Part shown: positions 24,866 through 32,667 of the stretch, one piece after another
Layout: the number at the start of each line of letters is the position of its first letter
How positions within the stretch are numbered: position 1 is the stretch's first letter
Source of the DNA: Clostridiales bacterium
GTDB lineage: Bacteria > Bacillota > Clostridia > Lachnospirales > CAG-274
DNA: 32,667 nt
NCBI GenBank assembly: GCA_021203425.1
Contig: JAJQBF010000262.1
Span: forward strand, 1-32,667
Direction of reading: 5' to 3'
Made by a program: the position numbers and the translations under genes
Notes under the pieces: model-generated
Told to the model about the DNA's origin: nothing
The model's input: only the letters and a program-made list of their open reading frames with translations
Databases searched by the model: none

Positions 24866-25630
24866 ATGCCGGTATCACAATTTGATGTAAGGAGCCGTTT
24901 CAAACGGCAGTATTTAACCTTTAACGGTAAATCAAGTAAAGATTTTCTTCTGTATTTGTCGGGTCCCGGTATATATAATTCTCCGGCTCCCGATGTTGAG
25001 GCAACGAGTATTCCAAGGCTGAACGGCGATTTGATACAGAATAATGCCAAATCGGGAATGAGACGCTTTGTCAATGTGGATATAAAATACGAAGCCTTCT
25101 TTTTCAACGGTTTGCCGAAGAAAACAGCCGCTGTGAAAAGCTGGCTTTTATCTCCCACAGGCTACTGTAAACTTCAAGATACCTATGACCCGGAGTTCTT
25201 CCGTATAGGTATGTGTACTTCTGCCTTAGAGTTTGATGTAACAAGGCACAAAGTGGCTGAAATGGAGATTGTGTTTAACTGCAAACCCCAGAGATGGTCG
25301 GTAGAGGAGCAGAAATCAGTTACTTTAACTGATTCGGGCGGAGTAATAAGAAACCCTTTCGACTTTTATTCACAGCCGCTGATTACTGTGTCGGGAAAGT
25401 CACAGGGAACACTGACTGTGGGCGACTATTCTGTGGTCATATATAATTTTGATAACGAAGATATAATACTCAATTCTGAGACGCAAAATGCTTATACTTC
25501 CGCAGGAGATTTCTGTAGCACAGCTATTTACTCAGAAGAGTTTCCTGTTTTTGCACCGGGGAACAACACAATTGAGTGGAGCGGAGGAATTACCTCTGTG
25601 GAAGTTATACCGAGGTGGTGGACACTATGA
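24866..25630 (+). CDS. distal tail protein (Dit)
   Basis: The protein has about 254 residues. Start ATG 24866 is chosen because AAAGGAGG precedes it. The N-terminal half (FKRQYLTFNGKSSKDFLLYL, then SRRLNG-like SIPRLNGDLIQ and DIKYEAFFFNG) and KSWLLSPTGYCKLQDTYDPE are signatures of siphophage Dit proteins, which form the hexameric ring at the tail tip that holds the receptor-binding apparatus. The C-terminal half is beta-rich and ends SVEVIPRWWTL. It is intact. Its TGA overlaps the start of the Tal gene (ATGA). Confidence 0.87.
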   Translation: MPVSQFDVRSRFKRQYLTFNGKSSKDFLLYLSGPGIYNSPAPDVEATSIPRLNGDLIQNNAKSGMRRFVNVDIKYEAFFFNGLPKKTAAVKSWLLSPTGYCKLQDTYDPEFFRIGMCTSALEFDVTRHKVAEMEIVFNCKPQRWSVEEQKSVTLTDSGGVIRNPFDFYSQPLITVSGKSQGTLTVGDYSVVIYNFDNEDIILNSETQNAYTSAGDFCSTAIYSEEFPVFAPGNNTIEWSGGITSVEVIPRWWTL

Positions 25631-27579
25631 TACCTTGTTTATATGACATTTCAGAAACTGAATACACAACCAACGGTATAGGAAAACTGGCGGACTGCAT
25701 TTCCTGTACCGTTACTGAGAAGCGAAACGGCAGTTACGAGTTAAAAATGGAGTACTCCACAGACGGTATTCACGCAGAGTCCATAACCGAAGGTGCAATT
25801 ATTTATGCTAAGCATGCCGACAATAAGTCTCCGCAGGCTTTTAGAATATATAAAATAACCACACCTATGGACGGAAAACTTGAGATAGCGGCGAGGCATA
25901 TAAGCTACCAGCTTAATTTTATAACTGTGTCTCCTGTAACTGTGGTTTCAGGAACGGACGAACAGATTAACCTTGCTTTTGAGGGGCTTTTAGAGAATGC
26001 TACAAGTGAATGTCCGTTTTCCTTTGAGACTGATATGACCTCAACAGCTTACTTCGGCATATTGGAGCCGACCTCTTTCAGAAATGCTTCAGGAGGTATT
26101 GACGGAAGTATGTTGGACACCTTTGGTGGTGAATTCGAGTGGGATATGTACAAAGTGAAACTTCTGAAAAACAGGGGCAGCGACAACGGTGTGAGAATAG
26201 TCTACGGCAAAAATTTAGTTGATTTCAATATGGAACGCTCTATTGAAGAAGTTATTACAGGAGTACACCCTTTCTGGAAAGACGGAGACACAGGCGACCT
26301 TGTGGAGCTGTCGGAGAAAGTAGTCACACTTTCAGACAGCGACTATCCATATGAAAAGATTATGGTTCTTGATTGTTCAGACCAGTTCGAAGAACAGCCT
26401 ACAGAGGAAGCACTTCATTCTTATGCTCAGTCTTACTTGGAAAGCACAGATTACACTGAGCCAGACATCGATATTGACATAGACTTTGCCCAACTGTGGC
26501 AGACAGCCGGGTATGAGGATATAGCTGAGGCAGAACGTGTGAACCTGTGCGATACCGTTCGTGTGTATATTTCAAAGCTGAGTATAGAGGTATCTGCAAC
26601 TGTGACAGAGACAGAATACGATTGTTTGTTGGAGAGATATAATTCAATTACTCTCTCAAACAGCACCACTTCAAGCAGGAACACATCATTCTCTCTATCG
26701 GTAGCCACAACTTCACAGGTCAAATCCCTTATAGCTCTTACCGATTCGGCTATAAGGTTGTCGGTTCATAAAACTTATGCTATCAATGCCAATTTGGAGA
26801 ATAACTACTCGACAACTGTGGAAGTTAAGTCTTTAATAGAAGAAACAGAAGAAGCCATAACCCTGTCTTTTACTAAAACCCTTGAAAGCTATTCTACTAC
26901 AGAACAGGTTAAGTCTATGATAGAGGTGTCAGAGGGCAGTATTCTTCTTCAAATATCCGAAACCTATGTCTCCGAAGATGAACTTGGCGACTACACAAAG
27001 AATACCGAAATAAGATCACAGTTTGCTATGGATTCTACCAGTATATCAATAATATCAGGAGTTATAACCTTTGAGAGTAATACCATAAGCATAGAAAGCG
27101 ACAACTTTAAGCTGACAACTTCCGGCGAAGTATCAGCAAAAGGTTCTTTCACAACAGGAGACGATGCCACATATAAAATGGAAATGTCATCCGGCGAAAT
27201 TACGGGTTACTATAACGGCGATAAGGTCGGTACAATCTCTATGAAAGCCGCAAATGCATGGGTTATTGACGGAGAAGCCCACACTTACCGAGGTGTGTTA
27301 ATAGACTGTGAAGATATTGATCTGAGCGGAGTTATGGTAGACATTACGGCTGATTATCTCAACATCAATTATGATGAAGGCTGCTATTATTACGGCGGTT
27401 CGGGTACGATACGTGCTGTTTATGACTGGGACTGGTCGGATTACAAGGTTGTAACTGATTTGGAAATTGATTTGAACAACGGCACAGCAAGCTGGTCAGA
27501 TTATTATATCAGCGCCATATCTACACTGTATTATAAAACAATTCAGTTTCATAAGGGGCTTATGGTAACGACTTTATAA
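25627..27579 (+). CDS. tail-associated protein (Tal, prophage endopeptidase tail family)
   Basis: This is a complete 650-residue protein. ATG 25627 overlaps the Dit stop. The N-terminal part (MIPCLYDISETEYTTNGIGK, then LADCISCTVTEKRNGSYELK and ARHISYQLNF) matches gp44-like Tal hubs, which close the tail tube below Dit. Residues about 360-470 form repeats of the type EVKSLIEETEEAITLSF and QVKSMIEVSEGSILLQISE, likely a trimeric coiled and beta stalk. The C-terminal part is beta-rich (TYRGVLIDCEDIDLSG and onward). No peptidoglycan hydrolase motif is obvious despite the family name. It is intact and followed by small baseplate genes. Confidence 0.85.
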   Translation: MIPCLYDISETEYTTNGIGKLADCISCTVTEKRNGSYELKMEYSTDGIHAESITEGAIIYAKHADNKSPQAFRIYKITTPMDGKLEIAARHISYQLNFITVSPVTVVSGTDEQINLAFEGLLENATSECPFSFETDMTSTAYFGILEPTSFRNASGGIDGSMLDTFGGEFEWDMYKVKLLKNRGSDNGVRIVYGKNLVDFNMERSIEEVITGVHPFWKDGDTGDLVELSEKVVTLSDSDYPYEKIMVLDCSDQFEEQPTEEALHSYAQSYLESTDYTEPDIDIDIDFAQLWQTAGYEDIAEAERVNLCDTVRVYISKLSIEVSATVTETEYDCLLERYNSITLSNSTTSSRNTSFSLSVATTSQVKSLIALTDSAIRLSVHKTYAINANLENNYSTTVEVKSLIEETEEAITLSFTKTLESYSTTEQVKSMIEVSEGSILLQISETYVSEDELGDYTKNTEIRSQFAMDSTSISIISGVITFESNTISIESDNFKLTTSGEVSAKGSFTTGDDATYKMEMSSGEITGYYNGDKVGTISMKAANAWVIDGEAHTYRGVLIDCEDIDLSGVMVDITADYLNINYDEGCYYYGGSGTIRAVYDWDWSDYKVVTDLEIDLNNGTASWSDYYISAISTLYYKTIQFHKGLMVTTL

Positions 27580-27597
27580 AGAATAAGGAGGAAAATT

Positions 27598-27807
27598 ATG
27601 CTTAGTTTTGTGAAATTAAATGATAACGGAGGTATCTGGGCAAACCGTGATGAGGCTTTGGCGTATCTTGCCATAGGCTACAAGGTTTACACAGGTGTTG
27701 ATCAGACTGTGGAAATGACCGAAGAGGATTTGAATGCCATTGTAGAATGTGACACAAGAGCTGCAAAAAGCCGAACTGTAGCCGTTGCGGTCAATGCGGA
27801 AGGGTAA
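27598..27807 (+). CDS. small baseplate-region protein, 69 residues
   Basis: ATG 27598 follows AAGGAGG. The protein begins MLSFVKLNDNGGIWANRDEA and contains YLAIGYKVYTGVDQTVEMTE. I do not recognise the family. It is soluble and acidic, encoded just after Tal, where phages often carry small tail-tip proteins. Confidence 0.6.
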   Translation: MLSFVKLNDNGGIWANRDEALAYLAIGYKVYTGVDQTVEMTEEDLNAIVECDTRAAKSRTVAVAVNAEG

Positions 27808-27816
27808 GGTGAGCTT

Positions 27817-28128
27817 ATGCTCGGAATTAATGCAAGAGTTGAAGATCTGCGTGAGCAGATTATAAAAGATATTAATAAAGCACAGATGCCTGCCTGTATT
27901 CTGGATTATATTTTAACCGAAATTTTAAATGATGTAAGGCTTCAACGGATGAGTGAGGTTCAGAAGGAACGGCAGAAGTTCAGAGATGAGAATGCCCCTG
28001 TACCAGGCGAGGTTCCTATTAGAAAAGCTGACGGTAAGGGCGGCACTGTGGAAAGCGGAAATGTTAGGATAGAAAAACGGACTTTTAACGGAGATGATAT
28101 TAATGGTAACGGTAACACGAACAGTTGA
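27817..28128 (+). CDS. hypothetical helical phage protein, 103 residues
   Basis: It begins MLGINARVEDLREQIIKDIN and is helical to about residue 65, followed by a Gly/Asn-rich tail (GDDINGNGNTNS). AAGGTGAG lies upstream of ATG 27817. The function is unknown; similar small proteins occur in baseplate regions of Firmicutes phages. Its 3' end overlaps the next gene by 26 nt. Confidence 0.6.
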   Translation: MLGINARVEDLREQIIKDINKAQMPACILDYILTEILNDVRLQRMSEVQKERQKFRDENAPVPGEVPIRKADGKGGTVESGNVRIEKRTFNGDDINGNGNTNS

Positions 28129-28648
28129 ACTGTCGCTGACTGAAAATCTTATCCCTGTTGTTATTCATGCAAAGCAGTATGATAATATGACAAGGCAGAT
28201 TAAATGCTCTATATACCAAGATAACACTTTGATTTCTCTTGACTCTTCTGTATCTGTAAATATCACCGGAACACGTTCAGACGGAGGATATTTTCAGTAT
28301 AATTCATCTGTGGACTCTTCTGTTGCCTATGTTTTAAATGGCTGTGTCTGTTTTTGGGTTACGTCATTAATGACAAAGGCTTCCGGCAGAGTACCTGTGG
28401 ACATTACACTGACAGACGGAAACGGCAAAGCTATAGGCACCTTCTCCCTTATTCTCAGTGTAGAAAAAGCCGCTGTAGAAAGCGAGGGCTTAACCACAGC
28501 TTCTTACTCTGCTCTTGTAGAAACACTGGCTGAAAATATAGCATCGATGTATGTTAATGACAGCGGATACCTTATTATAGACACAAACGACAGTCCCGGA
28601 ATAACCGTAACCTCCGACGGTGAGGGCGGCATTACAGTAGACTATTGA
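28103..28648 (+). CDS. baseplate upper protein (BppU-like N-terminal domain)
   Basis: ATG 28103 (or 28094) opens MVTVTRTVELSLTENLIPVV. Residues about 1-130 form the beta-sandwich pattern of BppU/DUF2479 proteins (RQIKCSIYQDNTLISLDSSV, then VNITGTRSDGGYF and GRVPVDITLTDGNGKAIGTF). This domain anchors receptor-binding proteins to Dit. The C-terminal part is short. It is intact. The weak GGAG upstream lies inside the previous gene. Confidence 0.78.
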   Translation: MVTVTRTVELSLTENLIPVVIHAKQYDNMTRQIKCSIYQDNTLISLDSSVSVNITGTRSDGGYFQYNSSVDSSVAYVLNGCVCFWVTSLMTKASGRVPVDITLTDGNGKAIGTFSLILSVEKAAVESEGLTTASYSALVETLAENIASMYVNDSGYLIIDTNDSPGITVTSDGEGGITVDY

Positions 28649-28661
28649 TTGGAGGGATTTT

Positions 28662-31367
28662 ATGAGTGTATTTTCATGCGGCAGGGTTGTAACAATACCC
28701 TGTGGAAATTGGGACAGCACAAAGGCATATGAGTGTTTAAGCCTTGTGTATAACCCAACAAACGGCAACAGCTATATAGCAAGAAAAACAGTTCCGGCAG
28801 GCACAGCATTAACCGATACAGATTGTTGGGCGATGAGTTCAGAGTATTCCTCACAGTATGCTGATCTTGCGGAAGGTGTTGAAACGTTGAAAACACAGGT
28901 GGCGGCAAATGTTTCTGCAAGTACCGATAATAACGCAGACTATGCTGCCGAGGTTTCAGACGCAAGGGTCGATTCGGAGGGAAATACATCAGCTTCCCTT
29001 GGTGAAGCTATGCGTAAGATTGATGCTGAGGTTGTTGACGTAAGAACAGATGATGAAGGACTTGTCCACGACAGCATGGGCGAAGCCGTTAGGGAGAGAA
29101 TTGGTGCTTTGGATGATGCCATATTCGAAAGTGAAAATGCGGCATACACAAACACAGGGGTAAGCACCGCATCAAGTCATTATTTCGGTTTGGCATTTAC
29201 CGAAGATGTGTATCTGAAAACATTGACACCTCAGTTTTCATCAGACTCCGGCACCTTTACGTGGTGGGTAGTTAAAACAGACAAGGACATTATTGCGGAT
29301 TCATCATCACCTGATAAAGGAACTGTGACTGTTACGGGAACAAAATATTCCGCATCTATCGGAGATACCATTGAAATCAACCGTAAAATTTCCACAAAGA
29401 TGGCTGTATTCATTATCCCCGATGATTCGGATACAAGGATCATGTTTTCGAACAAGACTGCCGGCACAGAACTGAATACAGCGAGACTTTGCTATATCGG
29501 TGGTAAAACAAATTATTCAAGTGCTTACGGAACAGGCTCAAGTGTGTGGTATTACAGCGGTGCCTTTGTACTTTGCGAGAAAAATGAGAAGTATGTGAAA
29601 ACAGAAGAGTTGGAATCCTACGCCAAAACAGAGGATGTGGAAAATGAACTTCTCCTTTATGCAAAGAAGGAAAAATTAGACAATTATGCTCAGCGTGAAG
29701 AAATTTATAATATCGGTCAGGAAGATGTTATATATGACGTATCCGGCATCAATAAAACAACATCAAATTGTTATTATGGTTTCAACCCCAAAAATTCAAT
29801 ATATATTAAGACGTTGACACCGAGGTTTTCCGGCACTGAGGGAACCTTCACATGGGCAGTCGGAACCACAACCGATGACAATATAGCTAATGAGTCAGCC
29901 TTGTCGCTTACCGATTGAACTGAGCAGGAGATCGGCAGCACAATTGAATTGGAGCAGACACTGAAGCCCAATCAAACCCTTATCATTCATGGAAATGATG
30001 AAAGCATTTTAACCTATGCCAGTGATTCCAACAGTTATTTTTACTGCACTAACGGAACAAAAACTATCGGTCAGTTTTTGAATGTCTCACTTTCTGCCTA
30101 TGCTGAACTGGTTCTGCCGACCGAAACACCGATTTACGCCACGAAAGAAGAGTTGGAACAGGCTGAAGCAGATACCGATGAAAAATTAGACAGCTATGCC
30201 AAAAGCGAAGCCCTTGACGATTATGTAAAACGAATTGAAATCTTCGAGACAGTCACCTGGGAAGAAACCCTTGAATTTGAAGCCAAAAGCAAGACAACAG
30301 CCAACAGCTATTACGGAATTAATCTGCAAAATGACATTTATATAAAAACGTTTACCCCTGCTTTCAGTGATACTGTGGGAACTTTTACTTGGTGCGTAGC
30401 CACATCTACAGACGGCGAACCTATTGCACAGGGTTCAAAGATGACTATAAGCGAGTGGACGGAACAGGAAATCGGCACAGCTATTGAATTCAATAACACA
30501 CTGCTGACCACTCAGCCTCTAATTGTTTACGGCAATGATGACAGTATTTTGATGTATTACAATAAGTCCAATGATTATTTTAAGATTACGGGTACGTCTG
30601 CAACATCTGCCGGACAGTATTTAACCGGCTCTCTTGCCGGAGAGATAGTTGTGCAGTATACGGAAGAAGAGACAGTATTTACTTCAAAAGATGACCATAA
30701 TGCTTTGCAGGAAGAGGTAAATGAGGTTAAGGAGAACATTGCGGAGAATAGTAACCCCAATCCTCTGTATGGCAAAAAGCTTGTGGGAATCGGAGATTCC
30801 ATGATGCAAGGGCATTCCATTTCCAAAGCCAACGGATGGCTTGCGAAAATCGCCGACCGAAACGGTATGACCTATGTCAATTACGGCATCAACGGTACAT
30901 ATATGACCAACAAGCTCTACGGTACCAGCGAGGGCGTTGTTGACCGCTATTCTGAGATGGACGACGATGCAGATTATATTCTCATATTTGCAGGCACAAA
31001 CGACATTTCCGCAAGTGTAACTATCGGTGATGAAGACAGCACAGACGAGTCTGAATTTTACGGTGCTTTGAATTCCATTTGCCAGGGGCTTATGAGCAAG
31101 TATCCTAACGGAAAGATTGGCTTCATTACTTCACATGTAAGGAGCAAGTCGGCAAGGACCAAAACGCTGAACTATATCGAGGCAATCGAGACAGCCTGCC
31201 AAAACAACGGCGGCATACCGGTTTTCAACAATGCGAAAAACGGCGGTCTTTGCTATTGGAATTCGGAGCAGGCGGCACAGCTTACACTGGGGGATAATTG
31301 CCACTACAGTGCGGAGGGAATGGAGTGGTTCTCGTGGAAATACGAAGCATTTTTGAGAAGTCTGTAA
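28662..31367 (+). pseudogene. receptor-binding tail protein with SGNH esterase, in-frame TGA
   Basis: The full frame would be 901 residues, interrupted by TGA at 29916-29918 (codon 419). The N-terminal domain (VTIPCGNWDSTKAYECLSLV, then NSYIARKTVPAGTALTDTDC) resembles carbohydrate-binding or attachment domains of tail fibres. Three paralogous beta domains of about 130 residues follow, each with YYGxxxxxxIYIKTxTPxFS and GTFTW-type motifs. After a coiled coil, the C-terminus is an SGNH/GDSL hydrolase: VGIGDSMMQG (Ser), FAGTNDIS, and GDNCHYSAEGMEW (Asp and His). Such enzymes deacetylate surface glycans during adsorption. The third repeat has EWTEQEIG where the second has the TGA, so TGG changed to TGA. 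A hairpin ends the gene. Confidence 0.88.
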
Positions 31368-31372
31368 AAATC

Positions 31373-31412
31373 CACAGTCAATATGAGGCTTCAACGCTTT
31401 CTGCTGACTGTG
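31373..31412 (+). terminator. hairpin after receptor-binding protein
   Basis: CACAGTCA (31373-31380) pairs perfectly with TGACTGTG (31405-31412), enclosing a 24-nt loop, and is followed by TTTATATATAAAT. It is a likely terminator of the tail operon. Confidence 0.6.
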
Positions 31413-31461
31413 TTTATATATAAATCAACTAAACGGACTGTGAAAGCAGCCCTATTTTATT

Positions 31462-31475
31462 GCCCTTTTTAGGGC
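31462..31475 (+). promoter_or_regulatory. small hairpin at ribosome-binding site
   Basis: GCCCT-TTTT-AGGGC lies directly upstream of the GGAAAGGAG of the next gene and may affect access of ribosomes. Confidence 0.45.
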
Positions 31476-31490
31476 GGAAAGGAGAAGACT

Positions 31491-31919
31491 ATGGATAAAA
31501 TTGCAGATTTAGTAACCGGAGAAGCAATTCTTCAGTGGCTGATTATTTTCCTGTTAATTGCTTATTTCTTCTATAAAGAATATCCTAAGTTTAAGTGCCG
31601 TATAACCGGAGGAACGAAAAAGGAACTGGAAGATGAGAGCCGGGAAAAGAAATTTGATGAGAGGCTTACCAAAGCTGAGTCTCGAATTGCCGATATTGAA
31701 GGAAAGCTGAAAAATGACTATAAAAGCCTTGAGGGGCTTCTGAAAGATGAGTAAGAGGATAAGCGAATTTTACAAGCATCATTGGAGGAAAGGGAGATAA
31801 CAATGAGGGCTTTGCTGGCTATCATTGACGGACTTCATGAAATGGGAGCCAACGGACCTACAACCGAAGCCCATAATGAGATAACGGCTTATCTTTCTAA
31901 ACAGGCTCACAAGGTTTAA
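31491..31919 (+). pseudogene. small membrane protein near lysis region, in-frame ochre
   Basis: ATG 31491 follows GGAAAGGAG. The product has one transmembrane segment (about residues 14-29, LQWLIIFLLIAYFFY) and a charged coiled coil (EKKFDERLTKAESRIADIEG). TAA at 31752-31754 interrupts the frame. The same frame continues EDKRILQASLEEREITMRAL, then LAIIDGLHEMGANGPTTEAH, to TAA 31919, which matches the usual C-terminus of a holin-region protein in Firmicutes phages. The original codon was probably CAA. An internal ATG at 31803 behind GGAGGAAAGGGAG could start a short protein. Holin-like activity is possible but unproven. No endolysin follows. Confidence 0.68.
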
Positions 31920-31924
31920 GATAG

Positions 31925-32575
31925 GTGGTGGTTTTATGTGGAGTGAAAAGTACTTCAACCAGTGTTATTATCTTTTTGGATATGCCCGTAAGTGATATTG
32001 AAATTACGTCCTTCTCTCTTGACTTTGAACAGGCCGTAACAGACGGAGTTGAATATTTATACGGCTTGGGGCATAAAAGCGCAGCCTTTCTCGGCGGAAC
32101 GGAATATTTGGGCGATGGTTCGGTTTTCAGCGACAAGCGTCAGACTGCCTTTATAAAAGCCTGCTCCAAAAGAAATATTGCCTATAAGTGTCTTGTTGTC
32201 AAGGAGGAATTTACCGTTAAAGCCGGCTATGAAATGATGCTTAAAATGATAAAAGAAAAAGATCTGCCTACGGCGGTTTTTGCCGCAAACGATTCTATAG
32301 CCATAGGCGCAATGAAGGCACTGTATGAAAACGGCTTTGAGATACCCGGTGATATTTCGGTTATGGGCTTTAACAATACGGAGATGTCGGCATATACACA
32401 CCCTTCACTTACTACAATGAGTGCACCGGTATACGAAATGGGGGCTTACGGAGTTGATGCCGTAAGTGCCATGCTTAATTCAAAAAATCATAAGCTGCCT
32501 TACCCAATGCGTATATATTTGCCATGCCGGCTTACGGAAAGAGCCTCCTGCGGAGTGCCGAAACTTTGCAAGTGA
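31925..32575 (+). pseudogene. LacI/GalR-family regulator, C-terminal fragment (host)
   Basis: The frame encodes the second half of the sugar-binding domain of a LacI-family repressor: IIFLDMPVSDIEITSFSLDF, GVEYLYGLGHKSAAFLGG, KRQTAFIKACSKRNIAY, TAVFAANDSIAIGAMKALYE, PGDISVMGFNNTEMSAYTHP and LTTMSAPVYEMGAYGVDAVS. The helix-turn-helix and about the first 120 residues are absent. Regulator sequence appears right after the stop of the last phage gene (31919). GTG 31925 has no convincing ribosome-binding site. Either the prophage integrated in or recombined into this gene, or a deletion removed the phage right arm together with the 5' half of the regulator. It is probably non-functional. Confidence 0.82.
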
Positions 32576-32632
32576 TTTGACTGAGCTGCTGCAACATTTA
32601 TAATACTTTTTTGTCAAAATTGAAAATAACCA

Positions 32633-32661
32633 TTGATTTTAAGTAAAAAAAATAGTATACT
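32633..32661 (+). promoter_or_regulatory. sigma-70-type promoter at right edge
   Basis: TTGATT (32633-32638), a 17-bp A-rich spacer and TATACT (32656-32661). It lies downstream of the regulator fragment and should drive a gene beyond the window. Confidence 0.7.
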
Positions 32662-32667
32662 TTATAT

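Noticed and set aside
28662..31367. Diversity-generating retroelement variable region in the receptor-binding gene
   Set aside because: No reverse transcriptase or template-repeat pair is visible, and the repeats are whole-domain duplications rather than adenine-specific variants.
7625..31919. Stop-codon reassignment (TAG as Gln or TGA as Trp) in this phage
   Set aside because: Intact genes end normally with TAG (14499, 18337, 24079), TGA (3296, 15981, 25628) and TAA, so none of the three codons is free for reassignment; five internal stops are better explained by mutation.

Overview
The window is the late-gene half of a siphovirus-type prophage (HK97-like head, long non-contractile tail), followed by a short piece of host DNA. 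Strong AGGAGG ribosome-binding sites, moderate-to-low GC and the protein families point to a Clostridia-type Firmicute, probably a gut anaerobe; no gene here identifies the species. Essentially all coding is on the + strand.

Layout. 1-990: tail end of an HNH nuclease and a broken membrane-anchored lytic transglycosylase. 990-1320: non-coding, rich in GC inverted repeats, a candidate packaging (cos-like) region. 1321-6221: zinc-ribbon protein, ParB-adenine methyltransferase, an SH3-LysM protein and a large C5 cytosine methyltransferase. 6417-10252: a phage 'virulence-related'-type gene, then an array of six small orphan genes in five cassettes. Each cassette starts with the same upstream module: a -35-like CTGGAT, an invariant 18-bp gap, TAATAT, 13 nt, a GGGG/CCCC hairpin, then the ribosome-binding site. 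Most end in their own terminator-like hairpin. This array is the most unusual feature of the window. 10351-14501: a third methyltransferase, terminase small and large subunits, an HNH-AP2 homing endonuclease and two small genes. 14505-20305: portal, a remnant of the prohead protease, capsid, head-tail connectors, tail tube and tail chaperone with a frameshift extension. 20346-31367: tape measure, a RelB/RelE-type toxin-antitoxin pair inserted in the tail operon with its own promoter and terminator, Dit, Tal, three small baseplate genes (one BppU-like) and a receptor-binding protein with three repeated beta domains and a C-terminal SGNH esterase. 31491-31919: small membrane protein. 31925-32575: the C-terminal half of a LacI/GalR-family regulator, where prophage DNA ends abruptly. 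A promoter at the right edge drives something outside the window.

Condition. About 13 genes carry single lesions: one-base indels, several in homopolymer runs, five in-frame stop codons, an 11-nt gap at the terminase nuclease site, and loss of nearly the whole catalytic core of the prohead protease. No endolysin or integrase is visible. Normal genes end with all three stop codons, so the internal stops are not explained by a changed genetic code. Either the prophage is recently defective with reading frames still well preserved, or some lesions are consensus errors in the assembly. Reads would have to decide this. Intact genes include the ParB methyltransferase, portal, capsid, connectors, tail tube, Dit, Tal, the toxin-antitoxin pair and five of the six small cassette genes.
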